5,608 bases of DNA from Sedimentisphaerales bacterium (GTDB lineage: Bacteria > Planctomycetota > Phycisphaerae > Sedimentisphaerales > Anaerobacaceae): NCBI GenBank assembly GCA_030630905.1, contig DAOVMB010000200.1:1-5608 (forward strand), written 5' to 3'. Made by a program: the position numbers and the translations under genes. How positions within the stretch are numbered: the stretch's first letter is position 1; each line of letters starts with the position of its first letter. The notes beneath the pieces were generated by a model. That model was given only the letters and a program-made list of their open reading frames with translations. It had not been told where the DNA came from and did no database searches. This document shows positions 1 through 5,161 of the stretch, piece by piece.

Positions 1-750
1 CTTGGCCTTATACTTTTCCGTCAATTCATGCTTTGACTCAATCGGCGTGTGCACAGCATAATGCGAAAGGTAGAGCAGGAAAGGTTTGCCCTTATTCGCT
101 TCCAGAAACTTGAGCGACTCATCCGTCAGCCGGTCCGTCAGATACTCGCCTTCAACGCCGCCGGGCGGCATCTCATACAAAGCCCGGTTCCTCTTCTTGT
201 AGGGCCAGAAGTACGTCGGCGGCGCGCCTGAAAAATCCCCGCCGATGTTGACGTCGAAACCCTGTCGGTCGGGATAATACTTCGCCCGGTCGGGGTCCCT
301 TGTCGATAAATGCCACTTGCCGACGAAGCCGGTGGCGTAGCCGGCCTGCTTCAATGCCTCCGCGATTGTCACTTCCTCGAGCGGCAGATAATGTCGATAT
401 TGCGTCGGCTCGTTCGGCCCTCCGATCCATTGAGTGATGCCCAGCCTGGCCGGGTACTTGCCCGTCATGATACTGCCCCGCGTGGGTGAGCAGACGGGGC
501 ACGCTGCATAGGCCTCGGTAAAGCGCATCCCTTCGGTCGCCAGCCTGTCGATGTTCGGTGTCTCGTAGAATGTGCTACCGTAGCAGCCTAAATCCGTCCA
601 GCCCAGATCGTCAATCAGGAAGAAGACGAAATTCAGTTTCTTGCTCTTTCTCCGTGCTGCCAAAGCTGCTTGTTCGAGGCCCAAACCAGCCGGCCCAGCC
701 AGCGCCGCCGCGCCGAAGCCGATAGCCTTTAATAAATCTCGTCTGTTCAT
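1..750 (-). CDS. Sulfatase (arylsulfatase family, CxPxR type), N-terminal 250 residues, cut by left edge
   Basis: This is a sulfatase of the alkaline-phosphatase-like superfamily, which hydrolyses sulfate esters, probably on a polysaccharide or glycan outside the cytoplasm. The reading frame is open from the ATG at 748-750 to base 1 and continues beyond the window. Residues 1-32 form a twin-arginine-like export leader: MNRRDLLK, a hydrophobic Gly/Ala stretch, then ALA at 29-31. Metal-binding Asp47-Asp48 lie in LIDDLGW. The formylglycine site is C87-S-P-T-R91, followed by GSIMTGKYP, so maturation would need a formylglycine-generating enzyme not seen here. K145 and H147 (GKWHL) and H234 (HTP) match further active-site positions. 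The C-terminal half is missing, so substrate and subfamily cannot be assigned. There is no clear Shine-Dalgarno sequence before the ATG. Codons are visibly richer in G/C at third positions than in the cassette at 2469-4170, suggesting a different history. Confidence 0.93.
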   Translation of the reverse strand, partial: MNRRDLLKAIGFGAAALAGPAGLGLEQAALAARRKSKKLNFVFFLIDDLGWTDLGCYGSTFYETPNIDRLATEGMRFTEAYAACPVCSPTRGSIMTGKYPARLGITQWIGGPNEPTQYRHYLPLEEVTIAEALKQAGYATGFVGKWHLSTRDPDRAKYYPDRQGFDVNIGGDFSGAPPTYFWPYKKRNRALYEMPPGGVEGEYLTDRLTDESLKFLEANKGKPFLLYLSHYAVHTPIESKHELTEKYKAK

Positions 751-809
751 AATTTACTCATATTGAATATTTCACGAATAAAGATTCACTGTATTTACTA
801 GTCGCCGAT

Positions 810-838
810 ACTCTATATCCCAAAGGCCGGATTATCAA
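810..838 (-). promoter_or_regulatory. Candidate sigma70-type promoter for the sulfatase gene
   Basis: On the minus strand TTGATA (833-838, 5 of 6 to the -35 consensus) is followed after 17 bp by TAGAGT (810-815, 4 of 6), or after 15 bp by TATAGA (812-817). It lies about 60 bp upstream of the sulfatase ATG in the 209-bp gap after the alkylation-repair gene. The gap otherwise holds no gene I can support and no clear intrinsic terminator. A promoter is expected here, but the exact boxes are tentative. Confidence 0.3.
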
Positions 839-959
839 GAAAATCTCTTAGAAGCCGCTGAATAAGCGATGTGAACGAATGTGGAGGGTAAAATATTTCA
901 AGACAGTCGCCGGACTACCAATCTTATGGCTCTACTATCTGAACGGCTCCTATTTCCAA

Positions 960-1673
960 TTACACGTTGCCCTTCAAATACCTCTGCTTTTTCGGTGCTG
1001 GAAATTTTTCTATTGCATACCGCAGCATAGTCCGGGGCATTCGTCTGCAATATTTCTTTAGGAATTTTTCTTCTGTTTCAATGTTTCGCTTGCCGATTTC
1101 CCTGAGCATCCAACCGACCGCTTTGTGGATCAGATCTTCTTTGTCCACCAACAGAATCTCCGCAATTTTTAGCGTATCAGCAAATTCGCTGTGCTTGATG
1201 AAATGAAACGTGGACATGATTGAAATTCTGCGTTCCCACAACATATCGGAAACGGCAAGATCGTAAAGAGGCCTTTTGTCGCCACCCCGAAGGTGCGCAC
1301 CGACGATATGTTCGGCCGAGCAGTCAACCAGATCCCAGTTGTTTATGAACCTTGTGTTCTCAAGATACAGTGTGTATATAGCCCTTCTGCTTTCGTCGTT
1401 TGCCTTTTTGAACATAGCCACCAGCAGAAGAAGGGACAGTAATCGCTCTTCATGGAATTCGGATTTAAGCAGCCGGGATGCTTCATCGACTGAAACTCCA
1501 CGATATTGTCTGGCTATCTTTCTTAACGCTGGAACTCGAATACCCAGGAACCTGTCGCCGTGGCCATATTGTCCTTTCCCGGTTTGGAAGAACCTTTGAG
1601 AATGTTCTGCGATTTCCTTGTTGGCTAATTGCCTCAGTTCCTTCTGAATACCGAGCGCTCGATCATTTGTCAT
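960..1673 (-). CDS. DNA alkylation repair protein, AlkD-type HEAT-like repeat DNA glycosylase
   Basis: This 237-residue protein is full length for the AlkD family (PF08713). These cytoplasmic DNA glycosylases are built from HEAT-like helical repeats and remove positively charged alkylated bases such as N3- and N7-alkylpurines without flipping the base out. The diagnostic NNWDLVDCSA block is at 111-120, giving W113 and D117 as equivalents of the catalytic Trp and Asp. WERRISI (146-152) supplies the conserved Arg (R148 or R149), and W188 in AVGWMLRE matches the second DNA-contacting Trp. An Arg/Lys-rich C-terminus could contact the DNA backbone. A GGAAA lies 6 bp before the ATG at 1671-1673, outside the neighbouring transposon. 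The transposon end is only 14 bp upstream of the start, so the original promoter or operon context has been displaced. Expression may depend on transposon read-through. The family call is firm; the lesion specificity is not known. Confidence 0.92.
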   Translation of the reverse strand: MTNDRALGIQKELRQLANKEIAEHSQRFFQTGKGQYGHGDRFLGIRVPALRKIARQYRGVSVDEASRLLKSEFHEERLLSLLLLVAMFKKANDESRRAIYTLYLENTRFINNWDLVDCSAEHIVGAHLRGGDKRPLYDLAVSDMLWERRISIMSTFHFIKHSEFADTLKIAEILLVDKEDLIHKAVGWMLREIGKRNIETEEKFLKKYCRRMPRTMLRYAIEKFPAPKKQRYLKGNV

Positions 1674-1687
1674 CGTGTGTTTCCATA

Positions 1688-1713
1688 TAAAGTAAAGGGG
1701 TCAGACACCTTTT
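1688..1713. repeat. Left inverted end of the Y1 transposon, itself a near-palindrome
   Basis: Bases 1694-1712 read AAAGGGGTCAGACACCTTT. They form a dyad centred on 1703 with only one mismatched pair (G against A). Such REP-like dyads are the kind of site that REP-associated Y1 transposases recognise. The transposase stop codon (TGA, 1701-1703 on the minus strand) and its last three codons (K-G-V) lie inside this repeat. Confidence 0.85.
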
Positions 1714-2375
1714 CTTGGTCTGCCTCTGGGTCTCAAGGTGGACTGTAGCCGCAATCTCTCGGCCATTGTGTTTGTCCAGCCGTTTTCACCCATTGGCCTG
1801 CTTCGTTTCAAACAGGTCTCGATCAATTCGCGATCACGATCTGAAATCTCCGCTGCCTCATCAACGAGTTTTACCCAATGCCTGGGCAACACCACCGGCC
1901 CGTCACTCAAGACGACAACTTTCTCCTTGCCGGCCCTGATCGAGAGACTGCTCCACGGCCAATCGACATTTCGCTCAACAACTCCCGCCCTGGCCGGATT
2001 CGACTCCACATACCGCATCAGCGTAAAATAATACGCACTGGACTGCACTGGAAAACTCTTGAACCTCCCCTGGTATAAGTGGCCGAGCCCAACCGTCCCG
2101 TGTGCCCCGTGCCAGCGATGAGAATGCGTAACTGTAATCCATTTCATAAACTCAGACAAATCGCCGTCGTTTCGCGGCCAAAGCACAAGATGCCAGTGAT
2201 TGCTCATAATGCAATAACCGCAGATACGCATATCGTGCCGATCCGAACCCTCTGCCAGGATTTGCTCGAAGGCTTCGAAGTCACTCCGTTTCTTAAATAT
2301 CCGCAATCGACCGTTCGCACGATTAAAAACGTGATAGACAACATTACCTTTAGCAATCCGCTCAAGTCTCGGCAT
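1701..2375 (-). CDS. REP-associated tyrosine transposase (Y1_Tnp family)
   Basis: This 224-residue HUH-superfamily single-strand DNA transposase nicks at a hairpin-type end and forms a phosphotyrosine link. The N-terminus (VVYHVFNRANGR, 12-23) is the usual Y1_Tnp opening. The metal-binding HUH motif is H60-W-H62 in MSNHWHLVL. GHLYQGRFKSFPV (98-110) and the helix YYFTLMRYVESNPARAGVV (115-133) are signatures of the REP-transposase branch. By alignment from memory Y115 is the likely nucleophile, with Y116 possible. The C-terminus is basic (RPRGRPRKGV). Length is normal and there is no frameshift, so the gene is probably functional. The ATG at 2373-2375 fits the family start and has no Shine-Dalgarno sequence. 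A consensus promoter ends just upstream, so translation is probably leaderless. The stop codon lies inside the transposon's inverted end. Confidence 0.93.
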   Translation of the reverse strand: MPRLERIAKGNVVYHVFNRANGRLRIFKKRSDFEAFEQILAEGSDRHDMRICGYCIMSNHWHLVLWPRNDGDLSEFMKWITVTHSHRWHGAHGTVGLGHLYQGRFKSFPVQSSAYYFTLMRYVESNPARAGVVERNVDWPWSSLSIRAGKEKVVVLSDGPVVLPRHWVKLVDEAAEISDRDRELIETCLKRSRPMGENGWTNTMAERLRLQSTLRPRGRPRKGV

Positions 2376-2383
2376 AATAAAAA

Positions 2384-2412
2384 ACTATACACTCAAAATA
2401 AGTTCTTGTCAA
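2384..2412 (-). promoter_or_regulatory. Strong sigma70-like promoter of the transposase gene
   Basis: On the minus strand TTGACA (2407-2412, perfect -35) is separated by exactly 17 bp from TATAGT (2384-2389, 5 of 6 to TATAAT). The predicted start of transcription, about 6-8 bp past the -10 box, falls near 2376-2378, which is 1-3 bases before the transposase ATG. The promoter is inside the transposon, between its inverted end and the gene. It should fire toward the alkylation-repair gene as well. Confidence 0.75.
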
Positions 2413-2415
2413 CAA

Positions 2416-2441
2416 AAAAAGTGTCTGACCCCTTTATTTTA
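2416..2441. repeat. Right inverted end of the Y1 transposon
   Basis: This is the inverted partner of 1688-1713, with two differences in 26 bp: an A for G outside the core and a T for C just inside it. It keeps the dyad around GGGGTCAGACAC, with a G-T wobble where the left end has G-C. It lies 4 bp beyond the -35 box of the transposase promoter, so transposase bound at this end could also repress its own gene; that is inference. Confidence 0.85.
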
Positions 2442-2468
2442 GTTCGGCTGAAGATGAATGTTCGCTGA

Positions 2469-3140
2469 TCATTGCCTCTGAAGTTCAATCACTCCTGCAA
2501 TCAGTTTCCAGCATACTGGCTCTTCATCCTCATCCCAGTCAGATGGTTTGTGAGGCATGCTCAAGCTCATAGTCAGAAAGCAAGACGGCAAAGGCTTATG
2601 GCCCCCGTTCAGCCTTTCAACGTAAACCGGATCTGTAATTCCGACCTCGAGTTCTCGGCCACCTGATAAAATTACACCTTTCCAATTATGCTTATCTATG
2701 GTTTTCCTCCGAGTGTCGCGGACTTCGAAATTGTCGAAACGGATCAATTGTAACGTCACACGCTTCTCAAACGATTTTTGTTGAAGTTCTCTGGTTGTTA
2801 CGTATTTCTTCTTGTTGTGAAGCACGTAATATGGTCGTTTTGCATACCTCTCGATATCTTTGGGCATCATTTTATCTTGTAGATACCATAGCCCGGACAA
2901 GATGGTTCTGTTCTCACTTTCAAAGCCAAAATCTGGTCCGGTTGAATCCAACGGGATTTCCAATACATCGAGTAGTTCCGGGAAATACCCACCAAGTTTC
3001 ATAGCTGTTTGGGGAATGCGGCCATCATCCAGACCAGTTACAGGACGAACCCACTTTCCTGTGTCGAGATCGATCCCCGCAAGGCACCAATCGTGGTGTT
3101 TCCATGAGTTGGCCAGAATAACTATGCGCGTCATGGTCAT
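2469..3140 (-). CDS. Dual OB-fold domain protein (DuOB-like), third gene of the DUF488 cassette
   Basis: This 223-residue soluble protein has the pattern of the family I know as 'dual OB domain-containing protein'. OB folds usually bind single-stranded nucleic acid or nucleotides; no catalytic activity is established to my knowledge. The first half has RIVILANSWK (5-14), CLAGID, GKWVRPV (28-34) and LLDVLEIPL (56-64), followed by a P...F.SEN segment near 68-77. The second half begins at VTLQLIRF (about 128) and has the ITDPVYVERL segment and LTMSLS, ending with CWKLIAGVIEL near the C-terminus. There is no signal peptide or membrane segment. The ATG (3138-3140) overlaps the preceding DUF488 stop by 4 bp (ATGA), which implies translational coupling. 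A second in-frame ATG two codons on (3132-3134) is an alternative start. It ends 27 bp before the transposon. I infer it supplies nucleic-acid binding to the DUF488 pair. Confidence 0.72.
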   Translation of the reverse strand: MTMTRIVILANSWKHHDWCLAGIDLDTGKWVRPVTGLDDGRIPQTAMKLGGYFPELLDVLEIPLDSTGPDFGFESENRTILSGLWYLQDKMMPKDIERYAKRPYYVLHNKKKYVTTRELQQKSFEKRVTLQLIRFDNFEVRDTRRKTIDKHNWKGVILSGGRELEVGITDPVYVERLNGGHKPLPSCFLTMSLSMPHKPSDWDEDEEPVCWKLIAGVIELQRQ

Positions 3141-3571
3141 AGATGAATCACTTCAATGTTGCCAAGCTGCTCTTGGAGGTATTCAGCTACAAGACGACGA
3201 TGGCAATGCTCCGGGGTTGGCTCGCTACAAAGAAGACAGTCGTTTTCACGAAGTGCTTTGGTTGCTGTTTCGTCTATTCTTCGATCTGCAATCAAGTCTT
3301 CGAACTTGCTTTCAAATTCAGCCCAGGAACCTTTCTTTTTCTTAAAGTCATCAAAAATATCCTGCGTCGGTGCAAAATCCGGAATATGTACATAATCAAT
3401 CCCTGCAATGGCATGTAAAAAGTATTTTAGGTCTCGTGCTTTTGCAAACCCGGCAAGCTGTGATGTGTTGTTGAGCCTTATGTCAACGACACGATACACT
3501 CCAGCTTTCTGCAAGCACTTAAAAAATTCTTCGGCAGACTTCTTGGTAAAACCAATGGTGAACAGTTTCAT
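3137..3571 (-). CDS. DUF488 family protein, short form (second of the paired DUF488 genes)
   Basis: This 144-residue cytoplasmic protein is a DUF488 domain (PF04343) with little else. It starts MKLFTIGFTKKSAEEFF and has VVDIR (28-32, D30 and R32), SQLAGF (37-42), and the family's C-terminal signature C115-S-E-x-x-P-x-x-C123-H124-R125. The Cys/Cys-His-Arg set suggests a thiol- or metal-based active site, but the reaction is unknown to me. It differs from its upstream partner by having TIGF instead of TIGHS and by lacking the extra C-terminal segment. This matches a known short subtype beginning TIGFTKKSAEEFF, so it is a subtype and not a truncation. Start and stop overlap both neighbours by 4 bp (3568-3571 and 3137-3140). 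That arrangement points to equimolar production and probably a complex. Confidence 0.88.
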   Translation of the reverse strand: MKLFTIGFTKKSAEEFFKCLQKAGVYRVVDIRLNNTSQLAGFAKARDLKYFLHAIAGIDYVHIPDFAPTQDIFDDFKKKKGSWAEFESKFEDLIADRRIDETATKALRENDCLLCSEPTPEHCHRRLVAEYLQEQLGNIEVIHL

Positions 3572-4170
3572 GTTTCTACGAGAACTTTCTTGTATGCCAT
3601 TTTTTCTGCTTGTAAATCGTACGCTTTCTCAATAAGACCAGACATTGAGGTTAAGTCTCCAAAGAGCTCTGGTTGGAGTTTATGAAAGTTAACGAGCCTT
3701 TTATCTGATACATCCTGTCGTTCTCCTGTACCGTCACCCAAGATGTGAGTTATCTTCAAGTCTGGACGGATCTTTTTCAATTCGCGACACACCAGTATTG
3801 TTCTGTGGCATTTAATGGGATCGGATTCAGAGCACATGAGTGCGACTCTGTAATGTTCTCCTTTCAGAAGAACTCTCTCTAATCCACGCTGGAAGGTTTG
3901 CAACTTGGCGATTAGGTTATATTTTGCCTGACCATCAATGTAGCAACTATCTTCAGATCGTTGTGCGCCTAATTCCCTACCCAAGAACATGTAGTCAATG
4001 TTGGCGTTTCTCAGAGCATTCTCCAGTAATTCTTTATTGAAATGAGGTAAGTATTTGCTGTAGGGACTGGATCGGACGTCAACTATCGCTGAAACCCGAT
4101 ATTCTATAAGTAGCTCGAGGAAATGCTCGAATGTGTGATTTGAGTGCCCAATAGTAAATAGCTCTTTCAT
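3568..4170 (-). CDS. DUF488 family protein, long form (first gene of the cassette)
   Basis: This 200-residue DUF488 protein begins MKELFTIGHSNHTFEHF. The open frame continues upstream to an ATG at 4239, but I place the start at 4168-4170. The family begins with this motif, an AAAAGG ribosome site sits 9 bp upstream (4180-4185), and the longer form would run through the probable -10 box. Features: IVDVRSSP (29-36, D31 and R33), the PHFN segment (42-45), GRELG (64-68), and the signature C113-S-E-x-x-P-x-x-C121-H122-R123. A C-terminal extension (about 140-200) includes HILGDG and a helical tail with no motif I recognise. It is the leading gene of an overlapping trio, preceded by its own promoter region, and followed with a 4-bp overlap by the short DUF488. 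Biochemical role is unassigned; a nucleic-acid or nucleotide modification role is inferred only from context. Confidence 0.88.
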   Translation of the reverse strand: MKELFTIGHSNHTFEHFLELLIEYRVSAIVDVRSSPYSKYLPHFNKELLENALRNANIDYMFLGRELGAQRSEDSCYIDGQAKYNLIAKLQTFQRGLERVLLKGEHYRVALMCSESDPIKCHRTILVCRELKKIRPDLKITHILGDGTGERQDVSDKRLVNFHKLQPELFGDLTSMSGLIEKAYDLQAEKMAYKKVLVET

Positions 4171-4179
4171 TTTAATATG

Positions 4180-4185
4180 CCTTTT
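4180..4185 (-). promoter_or_regulatory. Ribosome binding site deciding the start of the long DUF488 gene
   Basis: AAAAGG on the minus strand lies 9 bp upstream of the ATG at 4168-4170. It favours that start over the upstream in-frame ATG at 4237-4239, which has no comparable site. Confidence 0.55.
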
Positions 4186-4218
4186 CTCTTTTTTCGCTCC
4201 ATCGATTACTATCTTAAT

Positions 4219-4224
4219 ATTATA
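4219..4224 (-). promoter_or_regulatory. Candidate -10 box of the DUF488 cassette
   Basis: A perfect TATAAT occurs on the minus strand 48 bp before the chosen start codon. No good -35 hexamer is present at 16-18 bp: TTGCAA lies only 9 bp upstream, and the correctly spaced bases are TAATTT-like. The promoter is therefore either weak, activator-dependent, or read by another sigma factor. It is the best candidate in the 212-bp gap between leuD and the cassette. Confidence 0.4.
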
Positions 4225-4339
4225 CAACACCTTTTGCAAGTAAATTAGTCTGACGGAAACAGATTTCCAAAATTCTTATACGGCTGGCTCTGTGTTCTTC
4301 TCTCTTGCTCTTTCGCCTACGAGCAATTCTCCAAGGGTT

Positions 4340-4357
4340 GGTGCGATTCATCTCACC
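4340..4357. repeat. Small REP-like hairpin after leuD
   Basis: GGTGCGATTCATCTCACC folds into a 7-bp stem with one mismatched pair and a 4-base loop. It lies about 25 bp past the leuD stop. It looks like the palindromic intergenic units seen in many copies in some environmental genomes; copy number cannot be judged here. In the leuD direction no T-run follows, so it is not a standard intrinsic terminator, although it could stabilise the leuD mRNA end. The rest of 4240-4382 shows no gene. Confidence 0.35.
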
Positions 4358-4382
4358 CTACCTTATTTTTCCTTTTAACTTT

Positions 4383-4868
4383 TCACTTTTTACTTTTCTG
4401 TATGTGCTCTAATAGTCCGCCGTCGTTGATTATTTCGAGGGCGAAGTCCGGCAGGGGATTGAAGCTTATATCTGTGCCGGCCGTTTTGTTCTTTATCGAG
4501 CCGGCTTTGAAATCGATTTGAAGCTCGTCGCCGTCATTGATCTTCTCCGGAGCGTCGGAAGACTCGATCAGGTAGAAGCCGTTATTGATGGCGTTGCGAT
4601 AGAAGATTCGGGCGAAGGATTTGGCAATCACGGTCTGCACGCCCGCACCGCGGATGGCCCAGACGGCGTGCTCCCGCGATGAGCCGCAGCCGAAATCCTC
4701 GCCGGCTACAATTATATCGCCTTCTTTGACCTTATTGACAAATTCCCCATCCAAATCCTCCAGGCAATGCCTCGCAAGCTCTGCCCGGTCATCGGTATTC
4801 AAATACCGCGCGGGGATGATTTCATCTGTATTTATATGGTCCCGTTTGTATACGTGTGCTACAGTCAT
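4383..4868 (-). CDS. leuD: 3-isopropylmalate dehydratase small subunit
   Basis: This 161-residue protein is the small (swivel) subunit of isopropylmalate isomerase. It pairs with the [4Fe-4S] large subunit LeuC to interconvert 2- and 3-isopropylmalate in leucine biosynthesis, in the cytoplasm. The length fits the short clostridial/archaeal-type LeuD. Visible motifs: D10-x-x-x-T14-D15 and IIPARYLNT (17-25, the substrate-selecting loop), GEDFGCGSSREHA (56-68, substrate-binding loop) and FARIFYRNAINNG (85-97). A GAGG lies 8 bp before the ATG (4877-4880), the clearest Shine-Dalgarno in the window. LeuC is not in the window and is not in the adjacent upstream position. A homoaconitase-type small subunit has the same fold and cannot be fully excluded from the YLNT loop alone, but leucine biosynthesis is the better reading. 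Confidence 0.88.
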   Translation of the reverse strand: MTVAHVYKRDHINTDEIIPARYLNTDDRAELARHCLEDLDGEFVNKVKEGDIIVAGEDFGCGSSREHAVWAIRGAGVQTVIAKSFARIFYRNAINNGFYLIESSDAPEKINDGDELQIDFKAGSIKNKTAGTDISFNPLPDFALEIINDGGLLEHIQKSKK

Positions 4869-4914
4869 TTTTATAACCTCAAAAAAAGTTTATCCTTTTC
4901 TATACTCAAAACTC

Positions 4915-4949
4915 AAAATTCGAATATCGAAATCCGAAACAATATCAAA
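4915..4949. repeat. Left arm of a 35-bp imperfect inverted repeat around the four-helix-bundle relic
   Basis: Its reverse complement matches 5127-5161 at 28 of 35 positions by hand alignment, including tttcg, atttcg, ttcg and a terminal atttt. Both arms are low-complexity, so part of the match could come from composition; the collinear alignment without gaps argues for a real relation. Confidence 0.5.
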
Positions 4950-4974
4950 ACTCAAATACCGAATGTCCAAAACT

Positions 4975-5127
4975 CTATACGCTTTTTCGCAGAATGGCCC
5001 TAAAAAATATTTTTAAGCTCAGTAGCCTCTTGTACCAATTCTTTCCTTTCACGTTCCAGTTCCGATTTGCAAACTTAAGTGTCCTTTCTTCGAGGTCATA
5101 TTGTTTTGAATTTTGTTTTTCGGTCAT
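4975..5127 (-). pseudogene. Four-helix-bundle protein (23S rRNA IVS/Avd-like family), internally deleted and frameshifted relic
   Basis: An open frame of 50 codons starts at ATG 5125-5127 and stops at 4975-4977. Residues 1-20 (MTEKQ...YDLEERTLKFA) are the typical N-terminus of the four-helix-bundle family (PF05635). About 65-70 residues that should follow, including the SGSVGANYIEAN-type region, are missing. The next bases read in another frame as ELERERKELVQEATELKNIF, the usual last helix. The original frame then gives FRAILRKSV at the end, like the family's FGAILRKS terminus. The gene is thus head plus tail with a central deletion and a compensating shift near a run of T/A (about 5005-5012). 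Intact members are about 120 residues and have no settled enzymatic function; relatives occur inside 23S rRNA intervening sequences and as Avd in diversity-generating retroelements. The relic is unlikely to fold as a four-helix bundle. Confidence 0.75.
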
Positions 5128-5161
5128 TTGAATTTGTTTCGTATTTCGTGCTTCGCATTTT
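5127..5161. repeat. Right arm of the 35-bp imperfect inverted repeat
   Basis: This is the inverted partner of 4915-4949. It begins on the last base of the relic's start codon (minus strand) and runs outward as tttgaatttg-tttcgtattt-cgtgcttcgc-atttt. Together the arms enclose the whole four-helix-bundle relic. Confidence 0.5.

Larger units (their letters stand above)
1688..2441 (-). mobile_element. 754-bp Y1/HUH transposon (IS200/REP-transposase type) with 26-bp inverted ends
   Basis: The unit consists of inverted ends at 1688-1713 and 2416-2441, a single Y1 transposase gene, and an internal promoter. The two ends match at 24 of 26 positions, with the core TAAAGGGGTCAGACAC identical. I see no direct duplication of the flanking bases, as expected for HUH single-strand transposition, which makes no target-site duplication. 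It sits between the stop of the dual-OB gene (27 bp away) and the start of the AlkD-like gene (14 bp away), disrupting no coding sequence. The true cleavage points could differ by a few bases from the repeat limits given here. Confidence 0.8.

Noticed and set aside
173..502. Minus-strand open frame of 109 codons
   Set aside because: It overlaps the sulfatase in another frame; the sulfatase frame carries the leader, metal ligands and CxPxR site, so this is a shadow.
1688..2441. DDE-type insertion sequence with target duplication
   Set aside because: The encoded protein has the HUH motif and the Y1 helix, and no flanking direct repeat is seen.
2079..2468. Plus-strand open frame of 129 codons
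   Set aside because: It lies opposite the transposase gene and across the transposon end, with no family resemblance or ribosome site.
2860..3345. Plus-strand open frame of 161 codons
   Set aside because: It is antisense to the dual-OB and short DUF488 genes, both of which have recognisable conserved motifs.
4171..4239. Longer start for the first DUF488 gene (ATG at 4237-4239)
   Set aside because: The added 23 residues have no family counterpart and cover the probable -10 box; the ATG at 4168-4170 has a spaced ribosome site and begins the conserved motif.
3137..4239. Toxin-antitoxin or restriction-modification pair
   Set aside because: No nuclease, methyltransferase or antitoxin motif is visible; the small overlapping genes are explained by DUF488 signatures.
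4340..4357. Intrinsic terminator of leuD
   Set aside because: The hairpin is imperfect and is not followed by a T-run in the direction of leuD transcription.
4621..5016. Plus-strand open frame of 131 codons over leuD and the spacer
   Set aside because: It is antisense to leuD and continues into low-complexity DNA; no coding signal of its own.
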